Shown here: one piece after another, positions 51,498-59,535 of the stretch
Layout: the number at the start of each line of letters is the position of its first letter
Numbering within the stretch: position 1 is the stretch's first letter
Source of the DNA: Sulfuriferula sp047300855
GTDB taxonomy: Bacteria > Pseudomonadota > Gammaproteobacteria > Burkholderiales > Sulfuriferulaceae
Reading direction: 5' to 3'
Assembly (NCBI RefSeq): GCF_047300855.1
Contig: NZ_CP170197.1
Coordinates: 1,550,001 to 1,614,000, forward strand
DNA: 64,000 bases
Program-made: the position numbers and the translations under genes
The notes under the pieces: model-generated
Told to the model about the DNA's origin: nothing
The model's database searches: none
What the model saw: the letters and a program-made list of their open reading frames with translations, nothing else

Positions 51498-53135
51498 ATG
51501 AAATGGTTCCTCAATTTGAAAACGCGCGGCAAGCTCTTCGCCGGATTCGGGCTGATGCTCGTTTTTCTCGCAATTGTGATCGTGGCTGCTTATCTCGGTA
51601 TCACGGCGATCCAGGCGTCACAAAAGCGTCTCTACCAGAAGGAATTTGCCAACGCCGTGGATCTGCTGAACATTCGCTCGGACGAGAACGGCATGCGGGC
51701 CGCGCTGTTCAGCATGATGATGGCGACAAAGCACTCCGATCAGGATGGCTGGCATCAGAATATCGAGCAGCGCGGCAAGGAAATCGCCACGGCCACGCAG
51801 CAACTGCTGGAACGCAACCGCAACAATCCAGGGCTGCTTGCCCAGCTCGACAAGCTCGAGACAATACGCGAGGCGTTCACGCAGACGCGCGACAACCAGC
51901 TCATCCCGCTGATCTATGCAAACAAGACAGACGAAGCCAAGGCGCTGGCGCTAGGCATCCAGGAGGAACGCTACCGCAAGATACGCGTCATTGCCCAGGA
52001 GCTGGGCGACTCAGCGGTGGAAAAGGCGCGCGCCGCCGTGGCGGAATCCGAGCGCTGGACGCAGCAGATGGTGCGCCTGTTCGTCTTCATGGGTATCGCG
52101 GCGATGCTGCTCGGACTGGCTATGGTACTGCTTCTCAACCGGATTATAGTCCAGCCGCTGCGCGCGATCTCGGATGTTGCCGAACGAGTAGCGTCAGGCG
52201 ATCTTACCGTCAACGTCCCGGAAAACGATCGTGCCGATGAAGTCGGTACCCTTGGGCGCACTTTCCACGGGATGGTCGAAAACCTGCGGCGGCTCACACG
52301 CGAGATTAACGAAGGGGTTGGGGTACTGGCCTCGACCTCAAGCGAGATTCTCGCCACCACTACCCAGGTTGCTTCGGGTGCGGCCGAGACGGCCAGTGCG
52401 GTGAGCGAGACCACGGCGACGGTAGAGGAAGTAAAGCAGACCGCGCAGCTTGCCAGCCAGAAAGCGAAGTACGTCTCCGACAGCGCGCAGAAGACCGCCC
52501 AGGTCTCGCAGACCGGACGCAAATCGGTTGAAGACGCGATTGCCGGCATGCAGCATATCCAGGAACAGATGGAATCCATCGCTGAAAGTATCGTGCGCCT
52601 GTCCGAGCAGAGCCAGGCCATCGGCGAGATCATCGCCACCGTCAACGACCTGGCCGAGCAGTCGAATGTGCTTGCGGTGAACGCCGCCATCGAAGCGGCC
52701 AAGGCCGGCGAGCATGGCAAGGGTTTCGGCGTGGTGGCGCAGGAGGTCAAGAGCCTGGCGGAACAATCCAAGCAGGCGACCAGCCAGGTGCGCGCTCTTC
52801 TGGGCGATATCCAGAAAGCCACCGGCGCCGCCGTGCTGGCCACCGAACAGGGTCACAAGGCGGTCGAGACCGGGGTGAAGCAGACCACGGAGACCGGCGA
52901 ATCCATCCGCCTGCTCGCCGAGAGCATCAACGAAGCGGCACAGGCGGCCACGCAGATTGCCGCATCGAGCCAGCAGCAGATGGTGGGCATGGATCAGGTG
53001 GCGCTGGCGATGGAAAACATCAAGCAGGCCAGCGTGCAGAACGTGTCCGGCACCAAGCAGGCGGAAGTCGCCGCGCAGGGGCTGCATGAATTGGGGCAGC
53101 GGCTGAAGCTGTTGGCGGAACAATACAAAGTTTGA
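51498..53135 (+). CDS. Methyl-accepting chemotaxis protein with four-helix sensor and HAMP (WspA-like)
   Basis: 545 residues from the ATG at 51498, which has AAGGAG seven bases upstream; a GTG one codon earlier is possible. TM1 ~13-33, periplasmic four-helix-bundle sensor, TM2 ~192-215 and HAMP ~215-268 (QPLRAISDVAERVASGDLTVN). The MCP signalling domain has the hairpin tip DLAEQSNVLAVNAAIEAAKA followed by GEHGKGFGVVAQEVKSLAEQS. There is no CheR-docking pentapeptide at the C-terminus. Length and layout are those of WspA. The signalling domain is nearly identical at DNA level to that of the next gene. Confidence 0.93.
   Translation: MKWFLNLKTRGKLFAGFGLMLVFLAIVIVAAYLGITAIQASQKRLYQKEFANAVDLLNIRSDENGMRAALFSMMMATKHSDQDGWHQNIEQRGKEIATATQQLLERNRNNPGLLAQLDKLETIREAFTQTRDNQLIPLIYANKTDEAKALALGIQEERYRKIRVIAQELGDSAVEKARAAVAESERWTQQMVRLFVFMGIAAMLLGLAMVLLLNRIIVQPLRAISDVAERVASGDLTVNVPENDRADEVGTLGRTFHGMVENLRRLTREINEGVGVLASTSSEILATTTQVASGAAETASAVSETTATVEEVKQTAQLASQKAKYVSDSAQKTAQVSQTGRKSVEDAIAGMQHIQEQMESIAESIVRLSEQSQAIGEIIATVNDLAEQSNVLAVNAAIEAAKAGEHGKGFGVVAQEVKSLAEQSKQATSQVRALLGDIQKATGAAVLATEQGHKAVETGVKQTTETGESIRLLAESINEAAQAATQIAASSQQQMVGMDQVALAMENIKQASVQNVSGTKQAEVAAQGLHELGQRLKLLAEQYKV
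52353..53089 (+). repeat. Near-identical MCP signalling block, copy 1
   Basis: 737 bp that match 53848-54584 at a constant offset of 1495, with no gaps and only about ten substitutions that I can count, most of them silent. Outside the block the two receptor genes are unrelated in sequence. Confidence 0.9.
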
Positions 53136-53166
53136 TGGTCTTCAATCCAACAGAGAGGATGGCTAT

Positions 53167-54630
53167 ATGAAATGGACCATTGGAACAAAGATTGGTGCTG
53201 GATACGCGCTGGCACTGGCCATGCTGGTAGTTCTGGGCACAGTCTCATACCGGAACACGGCCGGCTTCATCGAAGCCGCGCAGCTGAGAGCACACTCCTA
53301 TCAGGTGCTTGATAATCTCAACAAGGTGCTCTCTGCCCTGAAAGATGCCGAGACCGGGCAACGCGGCTACATCATAGTTGGAGAAGAGCCTTATCTGGAA
53401 CCGTACCAGAGCGGGACGGCGGCTGTGAATAAGGCGCTCCAAAATCTCCGGAACCTGACGGCGGACAACCCCAACCAGCAGCATCGGCTCGATGCGCTTG
53501 CGCCCCTTATTGCGGCAAAACTTTCCGAACTTAAGGAAACGATTGATTTGCGGAAAAGCAAGGGGTTCGAGGCTGCGTTACAGGTGGTACGGACGGATAA
53601 GGGAAAGCAGGTGATGGATGATATTCGAAAACTCATCGCCGCGATGGGAAACGAAGAGAAGAAATTATTAGAACAGCGGGATGGTGAGGTGAAAGCCAAT
53701 TCCGAAACCACGATTGCCACCATTGTTTACGGTATTCCTCTTGCCTTTGCAGTGTTGGCCCTGTTTGGTTTTCTGCTCACTCGCACCATTACCCGCCAGT
53801 TGCGTGAAAGCATTAACCTGCTGTCGTCCTCCGCAGCCGAGATTTTGGCCACCACTACCCAGGTTGCTTCGGGTGCGGCCGAGACGGCCAGTGCGGTGAG
53901 CGAGACCACGGCGACGGTAGAGGAAGTAAAGCAGACCGCGCAGCTTGCCAGCCAGAAAGCGAAGTACGTCTCCGACAGCGCGCAGAAGACCGCCCAGATC
54001 TCGCAGACCGGACGCAAATCGGTTGAAGACGCGATTGCCGGCATGCAGCATATCCAGGAACAGATGGAATCCATCGCTGAAAGCATCGTGCGCCTGTCCG
54101 AGCAGAGCCAGGCCATCGGCGAGATCATCGCCACCGTCAACGACCTGGCCGAGCAGTCGAACGTGCTTGCGGTGAACGCCGCCATCGAAGCGGCCAAGGC
54201 CGGCGAGCATGGCAAGGGTTTCGGCGTCGTGGCGCAGGAGGTCAAGAGCCTGGCGGAACAATCCAAGCAGGCGACCAGCCAGGTGCGCGCTCTTCTGGGC
54301 GATATCCAGAAAGCCACCGGCGCCGCCGTGCTGGCCACCGAACAGGGTCACAAGGCGGTCGAGACCGGGGTGAAGCAGACCACGGAGACCGGCGAATCCA
54401 TCCGCCTGCTCGCCGAGAGCATCCATGAAGCGGCACAGGCGGCCACGCAGATTGCCGCATCGAGCCAGCAGCAGATGGTGGGCATGGATCAAGTGGCGCT
54501 GGCGATGGGAAACATCAAGCAGGCCAGCGTGCAGAACGTGTCCGGCACCCGGCAGGCGGAAGTCGCCGCGCAGGGGCTGCATGAGCTGGGGCAGGAACTG
54601 GCCACATTAATCGGACGCAAGGTCGCCTGA
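53167..54630 (+). CDS. Methyl-accepting chemotaxis protein with CHASE3-type sensor, no HAMP
   Basis: 487 residues. TM1 ~9-29, a CHASE3-like periplasmic domain (LSALKDAETGQRGYIIVGEEPYLEPYQSG) and TM2 ~187-208. The MCP signalling domain begins about 15 residues later at SSSAAEILATTTQ. A HAMP domain, normally ~50 residues at this point, is missing. The signalling domain is the duplicated block shared with the preceding receptor. It therefore looks like a sensor fused to a borrowed signalling module, giving the operon a second input. The ribosome site is weak (GAGAGGATGGCTATATG). Confidence 0.9.
   Translation: MKWTIGTKIGAGYALALAMLVVLGTVSYRNTAGFIEAAQLRAHSYQVLDNLNKVLSALKDAETGQRGYIIVGEEPYLEPYQSGTAAVNKALQNLRNLTADNPNQQHRLDALAPLIAAKLSELKETIDLRKSKGFEAALQVVRTDKGKQVMDDIRKLIAAMGNEEKKLLEQRDGEVKANSETTIATIVYGIPLAFAVLALFGFLLTRTITRQLRESINLLSSSAAEILATTTQVASGAAETASAVSETTATVEEVKQTAQLASQKAKYVSDSAQKTAQISQTGRKSVEDAIAGMQHIQEQMESIAESIVRLSEQSQAIGEIIATVNDLAEQSNVLAVNAAIEAAKAGEHGKGFGVVAQEVKSLAEQSKQATSQVRALLGDIQKATGAAVLATEQGHKAVETGVKQTTETGESIRLLAESIHEAAQAATQIAASSQQQMVGMDQVALAMGNIKQASVQNVSGTRQAEVAAQGLHELGQELATLIGRKVA
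53848..54584 (+). repeat. Near-identical MCP signalling block, copy 2
   Basis: Partner of 52353-53089. Differences include GTC/ATC at the Val-to-Ile change, AAC/CAT in the segment ESI(N/H)EAAQ, GAA/GGA near the end, and AAG/CGG (Lys-to-Arg). The near absence of silent divergence points to recent duplication or gene conversion. Confidence 0.9.
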
Positions 54631-54664
54631 GCGGACAGCCGAATACTGGAAACGGAACAGAACC

Positions 54665-56974
54665 ATGGCCAAACAAAACGATGAGTTTCTGAAAAGACTG
54701 CTCGCGACGTTCCGGATCGAGGCAGGCGAACATCTTCAAGCGATGTCGTCGGGATTGCTCGAACTGGAGAAAATGCCGGTTGGCTCACGGCGGGCGGAAA
54801 TCGTCGAGCAGGTGTTCCGCGAAGCGCACAGCCTGAAGGGTGCTGCCCGTGCTGTGAATCTGACGCAGATCGAATCCGCCTGCCAGCCGCTGGAAAGCGT
54901 GTTCGCGGCGCTGAAGAGCAATCAGCTCGCCGTCTCGCCGCCGTTGCTGGATCTCCTGCACCAGACGATTGATGCCCTCGGCGGTTTACTGGTTCCGCAA
55001 ACCGGTGCGCAGGAAACCCGCAATCCGGTAATCGGCAGGCTGATTCGGCAACTCGACGATGCGTTGACAGGGCCATTGCCAGAACACACACAGCCGCAAG
55101 CGATTCCGCCGCCATCCACGCCTGCCACTCCAAATGAGGCTGTCGAGACGGGCGGTGTACCTTCACCCGCGCCGCGATCTCACAGTTTGACCTCCGGAAC
55201 CATCCGGGTTTCCACGGCGAAGCTCGACGGCGTGATGCGGCAGGTTGAAGAACTGCTGTCGCCCCGGCTGGCGTCAGGTCAACGCGCCAGGGAGCTGCGC
55301 GAGACCGCTGCCCTGCTCGCAGGCTGGAAAAAGGAACGGGTGCGGATTCAGCCCACACTCAGGCTGGTCGAAAGTTTATGCGAACCGGGTGGCAAGAACA
55401 ACGAAGCCGCCAAGGGCCCGCAACAAATCCGCAAGCTGCTCGAATATCTGGATGTCGAACATGGCTACATCAAAACGCTCGAAGACCGTCTGGCGAAATT
55501 GAAGAAATCCGCCGAGCACGATTTGCGCACACTAACCGGTATGACCGACAGCCTGCTTTACGACGTGAAGGAGATGCAGTTGCTGCCGTTCGCGTCGCTG
55601 CTCGAGATTCTCCCCCGCTTCGCCCGCGAGCTGGCCCGCGAGCAGGGCAAGGAGATAGAGCTGGTGTTCCAGGGCGGCGAGATTGAAATCGATCGGCGCA
55701 TTCTGGAGGAGATGAAGGATCCGCTCATCCACCTGTTGCGCAACGGCATCGATCACGGCATCGAAAAACCGGCGCTGCGCCGGGAGAGGCAGAAGCAGCC
55801 GCACGGAACGTTCAGCGTGGCGATCTCGCAACAGGACAGCGGCAAGGTCGAGATACGCATTGCCGATGACGGGGCGGGCATCGACGCCGCCAGTGTGAAG
55901 GCCGCGGCCGGCAGGCTTGGCATGGTTGCGCCCGAGGCGGCGGAAAGCCTCGGCCCAGCGGAAGTGCTGGCGCTGATTTTCCAGTCCGGCATTTCCACCA
56001 GCCCCCTCATCACGGACGTCTCCGGGCGCGGGCTCGGCCTTGCGATCGTGCGGGAAAAGGTCGAGCGGCTGGGCGGCTCTGTCGTCCTCGAGTCCCGCCC
56101 CGGCAAAGGAACCGAGTTCCGTATCGTCCTGCCGCTGACACTGGCCAACTTCCAGGGCGTCACCGTTCGCGCCGGCGGTCATCTGTTCATCATTCCCGCC
56201 ATCAGTGTCGAGCGCGTGGCGCGCGTAGCCAGCCAGAACATCCAGACCGTGGAAAACCGGGAAACGATCGCGCTTGATGATCAGGTGCTTGCGCTGGCCT
56301 GGCTCAGCGATGTGCTGGAACTGCCGCGCAAGGGCACGGCGGACGAATCGGCCGGCACCCTGCAAACAGTCGTGCTGGCACTGGGTACGCAACGTATCGC
56401 ATTCCGTGTGGAGGAGATCGTCGGGGAACAGGAAGTGCTGGTCAAGCCGCTTGGGCCGCAACTCACGCGCGTGCGCAACGTCGCCGGTGCGAGCGTGCTG
56501 GGAACGGGGGAAGTCGTGCCGGTTCTCAATGTTCCCGACCTGCTGAAGTCGGCCGTGAAGCGGGCGATGGCGCCGCTTGCACTCGCTGCCGAAAAACACG
56601 GGGAAACGGAGAAGCAATCCATCCTGGTGGTGGAAGATTCGATCACCTCGCGGGCGTTGCTCAAGAACATACTCGAATCGGCAGGCTATCATGTCACCAC
56701 CGCGGTGGACGGTGTTGACGCCTACACCGCACTCAAGACCGGCACGTTCGACCTGATCGTCTCGGATGTAGAAATGCCGCGCATGGACGGCTTCGACCTG
56801 ACGGCCAAGGTGCGCGCGGATAAGCAACTCGCGGAGCTGCCGGTGGTGCTGGTGACGGCGCTGGGCTCGCGCGAACACCGCGAACGCGGCATCGACGTTG
56901 GTGCCAACGCCTATATTGTGAAAAGCAGCTTCGACCAGAGCAACCTGCTGGAAGTCATTGGCAGGCTCATTTGA
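54665..56974 (+). CDS. Hybrid chemotaxis kinase CheA with C-terminal receiver (WspE-like)
   Basis: 769 residues. The Hpt domain has phosphorylatable His55 in FREAHSLKGAARAV. There is no separate CheY-binding domain. A dimerisation helix pair lies at ~230-300, and the ATPase has N-box HLLRNGIDHGIEK, G1 DDGAGID and G2 SGRGLGLAIVREKVERLGG. A CheW-like domain lies at ~490-620, and a C-terminal receiver starts ILVVEDSITSRALL with phospho-acceptor Asp in IVSDVEMPRMDGFD. The size and plan match WspE. It passes phosphate to its own receiver, to CheB and, in this operon, possibly to the receiver of the EAL protein. Confidence 0.94.
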   Translation: MAKQNDEFLKRLLATFRIEAGEHLQAMSSGLLELEKMPVGSRRAEIVEQVFREAHSLKGAARAVNLTQIESACQPLESVFAALKSNQLAVSPPLLDLLHQTIDALGGLLVPQTGAQETRNPVIGRLIRQLDDALTGPLPEHTQPQAIPPPSTPATPNEAVETGGVPSPAPRSHSLTSGTIRVSTAKLDGVMRQVEELLSPRLASGQRARELRETAALLAGWKKERVRIQPTLRLVESLCEPGGKNNEAAKGPQQIRKLLEYLDVEHGYIKTLEDRLAKLKKSAEHDLRTLTGMTDSLLYDVKEMQLLPFASLLEILPRFARELAREQGKEIELVFQGGEIEIDRRILEEMKDPLIHLLRNGIDHGIEKPALRRERQKQPHGTFSVAISQQDSGKVEIRIADDGAGIDAASVKAAAGRLGMVAPEAAESLGPAEVLALIFQSGISTSPLITDVSGRGLGLAIVREKVERLGGSVVLESRPGKGTEFRIVLPLTLANFQGVTVRAGGHLFIIPAISVERVARVASQNIQTVENRETIALDDQVLALAWLSDVLELPRKGTADESAGTLQTVVLALGTQRIAFRVEEIVGEQEVLVKPLGPQLTRVRNVAGASVLGTGEVVPVLNVPDLLKSAVKRAMAPLALAAEKHGETEKQSILVVEDSITSRALLKNILESAGYHVTTAVDGVDAYTALKTGTFDLIVSDVEMPRMDGFDLTAKVRADKQLAELPVVLVTALGSREHRERGIDVGANAYIVKSSFDQSNLLEVIGRLI

Positions 56975-57078
56975 GCGGCGGGCGTCAGCGCGGGCATTCG
57001 ATGCAACGGCAACCATAATCTAAGTATTTTTGTGGAAAAAAACGTGACGAACCGACTATTCGTGAGTAAGCGAACTTG

Positions 57079-58410
57079 ATGAAAGCGATTGCCATGGCCC
57101 GTTTCCGTTCATTGCAAATCTCTTTGCGCACGCGCTTCACCTTGGGACTCGGGGCTGTGCTGTTGCCGTTTCTGCTGGCGGCTGCCGTAGGTCTGTTTTA
57201 TCTTTTGCCACGTCTGGTCGATCCACTGGAGGATATCGTCAGGGAGGTCACCGAGGAGATGAGCCCCGTGATGCATCTTCAGGCGGACCTCCTCACGGCC
57301 ACCATGCCGATCCACGATTACCTCGTCAACGGTGATCCAGGTGAGTCGATACAGTTCATTCAACTGAACCACCGGGTGGAGCTTGCCTTCAAGGAGGCCA
57401 CGCCGGAGCGATTCTCCCTGGCGCAGGAGCGCGAGCTGATCGTATCCGCGCGCAGGGAATGGCAGCAGGCCCGGCAGATCGGTGAGGCGCTGCTGCATTT
57501 GCGCAATCCCATCGGCGACACGCAAGCCGCGCGCGAATTGAAGCGTTTCGATGCGCATGTCTATCTGTCCGTAGGCCTGCTGGACCAGATCCACGATATT
57601 TCCCGCCGGTTCATCGATGCGGATCGGGCAACAGCTCGTGTCACCAGGATACGCAGTATCTGGATCACATTCGGCGCTTTCACGGCAGCGCTGGCAACCG
57701 GTCTGCTGGTCAGCGTCGCACTGGCGCGCTCCATCCTCACGGGCGTGGACGCCCTGCGTCAGGGCGCCGCGCGCCTGTCCGCAGGTGAGCTTTCCTACCG
57801 TGTAATCCTGGCGCAGCGTGACGAACTGGGTGAACTCGCCACGGCGTTCAATACCATGGCGAATAAGCTGGAACAAAATCAAAAAGCACTCTACGAACTC
57901 GCGACCCGCGACGGCCTTACCGGCCTCTACAACCACAACACATTCTATACGCTGCTCGCCGACGAACTCGCACGCGCACAGCGCTTCAAGCGGCCGGTTG
58001 CGCTGCTGATGCTCGACATTGACCACTTCAAGCACGTCAACGACACGCACGGACATCAGGCGGGAGACACCATTCTCAAGGGACTGAGCGAACTGTTGAA
58101 CCAGCAGGCGCGCGTCATCGACCGCGTATGCCGCTACGGCGGTGAGGAAATCGCCGTCATCCTGCCGGAGACTGATTCCGACGCCGCCGCCGATATCGCC
58201 GAGCGCATGCGCGCCAGCGTGGAAATGCAGCCGTTTGACATCAGCATGGGCGCGCCTGTGCGCATTACCGTCAGTATCGGAGTCGCGTCCTGGCCGCTGC
58301 ATGGAGACGGTGCGGACACGTTGGTCGCGGCCGCCGATGCGGCTCTGTACGCAGCCAAACGGAGCGGCAGAAACCGGATTAGCCGTTATGAACCAATGCG
58401 CCATGGATGA
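57079..58410 (+). CDS. Membrane diguanylate cyclase with HAMP, no receiver domain
   Basis: 443 residues from the ATG at 57079. TM1 ~22-43, a helical periplasmic sensor, TM2 ~194-216, HAMP ~216-268 and a GGDEF domain. The catalytic motif is RYGGEEI at 354-358, an accepted active variant apart from Ile in the last place. A complete inhibitory site RVID lies at 345-348. It synthesises c-di-GMP. In a classical Wsp operon the cyclase WspR has a receiver; this one has none, so it cannot be driven by phosphotransfer in the same way. Confidence 0.92.
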   Translation: MKAIAMARFRSLQISLRTRFTLGLGAVLLPFLLAAAVGLFYLLPRLVDPLEDIVREVTEEMSPVMHLQADLLTATMPIHDYLVNGDPGESIQFIQLNHRVELAFKEATPERFSLAQERELIVSARREWQQARQIGEALLHLRNPIGDTQAARELKRFDAHVYLSVGLLDQIHDISRRFIDADRATARVTRIRSIWITFGAFTAALATGLLVSVALARSILTGVDALRQGAARLSAGELSYRVILAQRDELGELATAFNTMANKLEQNQKALYELATRDGLTGLYNHNTFYTLLADELARAQRFKRPVALLMLDIDHFKHVNDTHGHQAGDTILKGLSELLNQQARVIDRVCRYGGEEIAVILPETDSDAAADIAERMRASVEMQPFDISMGAPVRITVSIGVASWPLHGDGADTLVAAADAALYAAKRSGRNRISRYEPMRHG

Positions 58411-58470
58411 GCATATGCAGAAGCTTGCACAATTCATCGTTTCGGGAAAAAGCACAATGAGGCAACTCCT

Positions 58471-59532
58471 TTGATCAACGTCCTGGTGGTGGAAGATTCG
58501 CCCGCGGTGCGTGAATTTCTCATTCACGTTCTCGGCGCGGACCCCGGCATCCGGGTAGTCGGCACGGCACATGACGGCGAGGAAGCGCTCGATGCCGTGC
58601 GCCGCTATCGGCCCGACGTGATCACGATGGACATCCACATGCCGAACATGGATGGCCTGGAAGCGACACGCCTCATCATGGAAACCGATCCCACCCCCAT
58701 CGTGATCGTGAGCGGGAGCACTGATCCGCACGAAACTGCAATGATGTTTCGCGCCATGGAAGCAGGTGCTTTGGCCGTACTCATGCGGCCAAACGGCATC
58801 GGTCATCCGGATCATGAAACCACTGTGCAGGAGCTGGTGCAGACGGTGAAACTGATGTCGGAAGTCAAGGTGGTGCGGCGCTGGCCCCGAGTGCGCCGCG
58901 ATGCGCCGGTCCCGCTATCGATGAAGATGGGGCTTGCGTATACACCGGCGAAGGTGCGGATCGTCGCCATCGGCGCTTCAACCGGCGGCCCGCCGGTGCT
59001 CCATACCATACTGGCGGGATTGCCGAAGACGTTTCCGGTGCCGGTATTGATCGTCCAGCATATGGCGGCTGGCTTTATCCAGGGATTCGTCGAGTGGCTG
59101 GCACAGTCGGCCAGTCTGCCGGTTCATGTCGCCACCCACGGCGAGCTTCTTCTTCCCGGCCACGTCTACATTGCACCCGACGAGTACCAGATGAAAGTGG
59201 AACGCAGCGGCAAGATCGCCCTGACCCGGGACGCGCCCGAAAACGGGCTGCGTCCGTCGGTGTCTTATCTTTTTCGTTCGATTGCCGATAACTATGGGGG
59301 CGACGCCGTCGCCGGCCTGCTCACCGGCATGGGACGCGACGGTGCCGAGGAACTGCGGCTATTGAAGGAAAAGGGCGCAGTCACCTTTGCCCAGGATAAG
59401 GACAGTTCGGTCGTGCACGGCATGCCGGGTGCAGCGATCAGGCTTGATGCGGCAACCTTTGTCCTTCCCCCGGACAAGATTGCCGCGGTGCTGACGAATC
59501 TGGCGAACCACCGAAGCAAAAATGGAGCGTGA
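58471..59532 (+). CDS. Chemoreceptor methylesterase CheB (WspF-like)
   Basis: 353 residues from a TTG start at 58471 (GAGG eight bases upstream); no ATG fits. The receiver has Asp54 in ITMDIHMPNMDG, and the usual Lys before Pro reads Arg (AVLMRPNGIG). The esterase domain has the catalytic Ser in IGASTGGPPVLH, His in IVQHMAAGF and Asp in TGMGRDGAEELR. It removes methyl groups from receptors, and phosphorylation relieves receiver inhibition. In Wsp operons the equivalent WspF sets the basal output. Confidence 0.93.
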   Translation: MINVLVVEDSPAVREFLIHVLGADPGIRVVGTAHDGEEALDAVRRYRPDVITMDIHMPNMDGLEATRLIMETDPTPIVIVSGSTDPHETAMMFRAMEAGALAVLMRPNGIGHPDHETTVQELVQTVKLMSEVKVVRRWPRVRRDAPVPLSMKMGLAYTPAKVRIVAIGASTGGPPVLHTILAGLPKTFPVPVLIVQHMAAGFIQGFVEWLAQSASLPVHVATHGELLLPGHVYIAPDEYQMKVERSGKIALTRDAPENGLRPSVSYLFRSIADNYGGDAVAGLLTGMGRDGAEELRLLKEKGAVTFAQDKDSSVVHGMPGAAIRLDAATFVLPPDKIAAVLTNLANHRSKNGA

Positions 59533-59535
59533 CGC

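Noticed and set aside
55532..57016. Long minus-strand frame opposite CheA
   Set aside because: Antisense shadow of cheA; no domain and no plausible start context.
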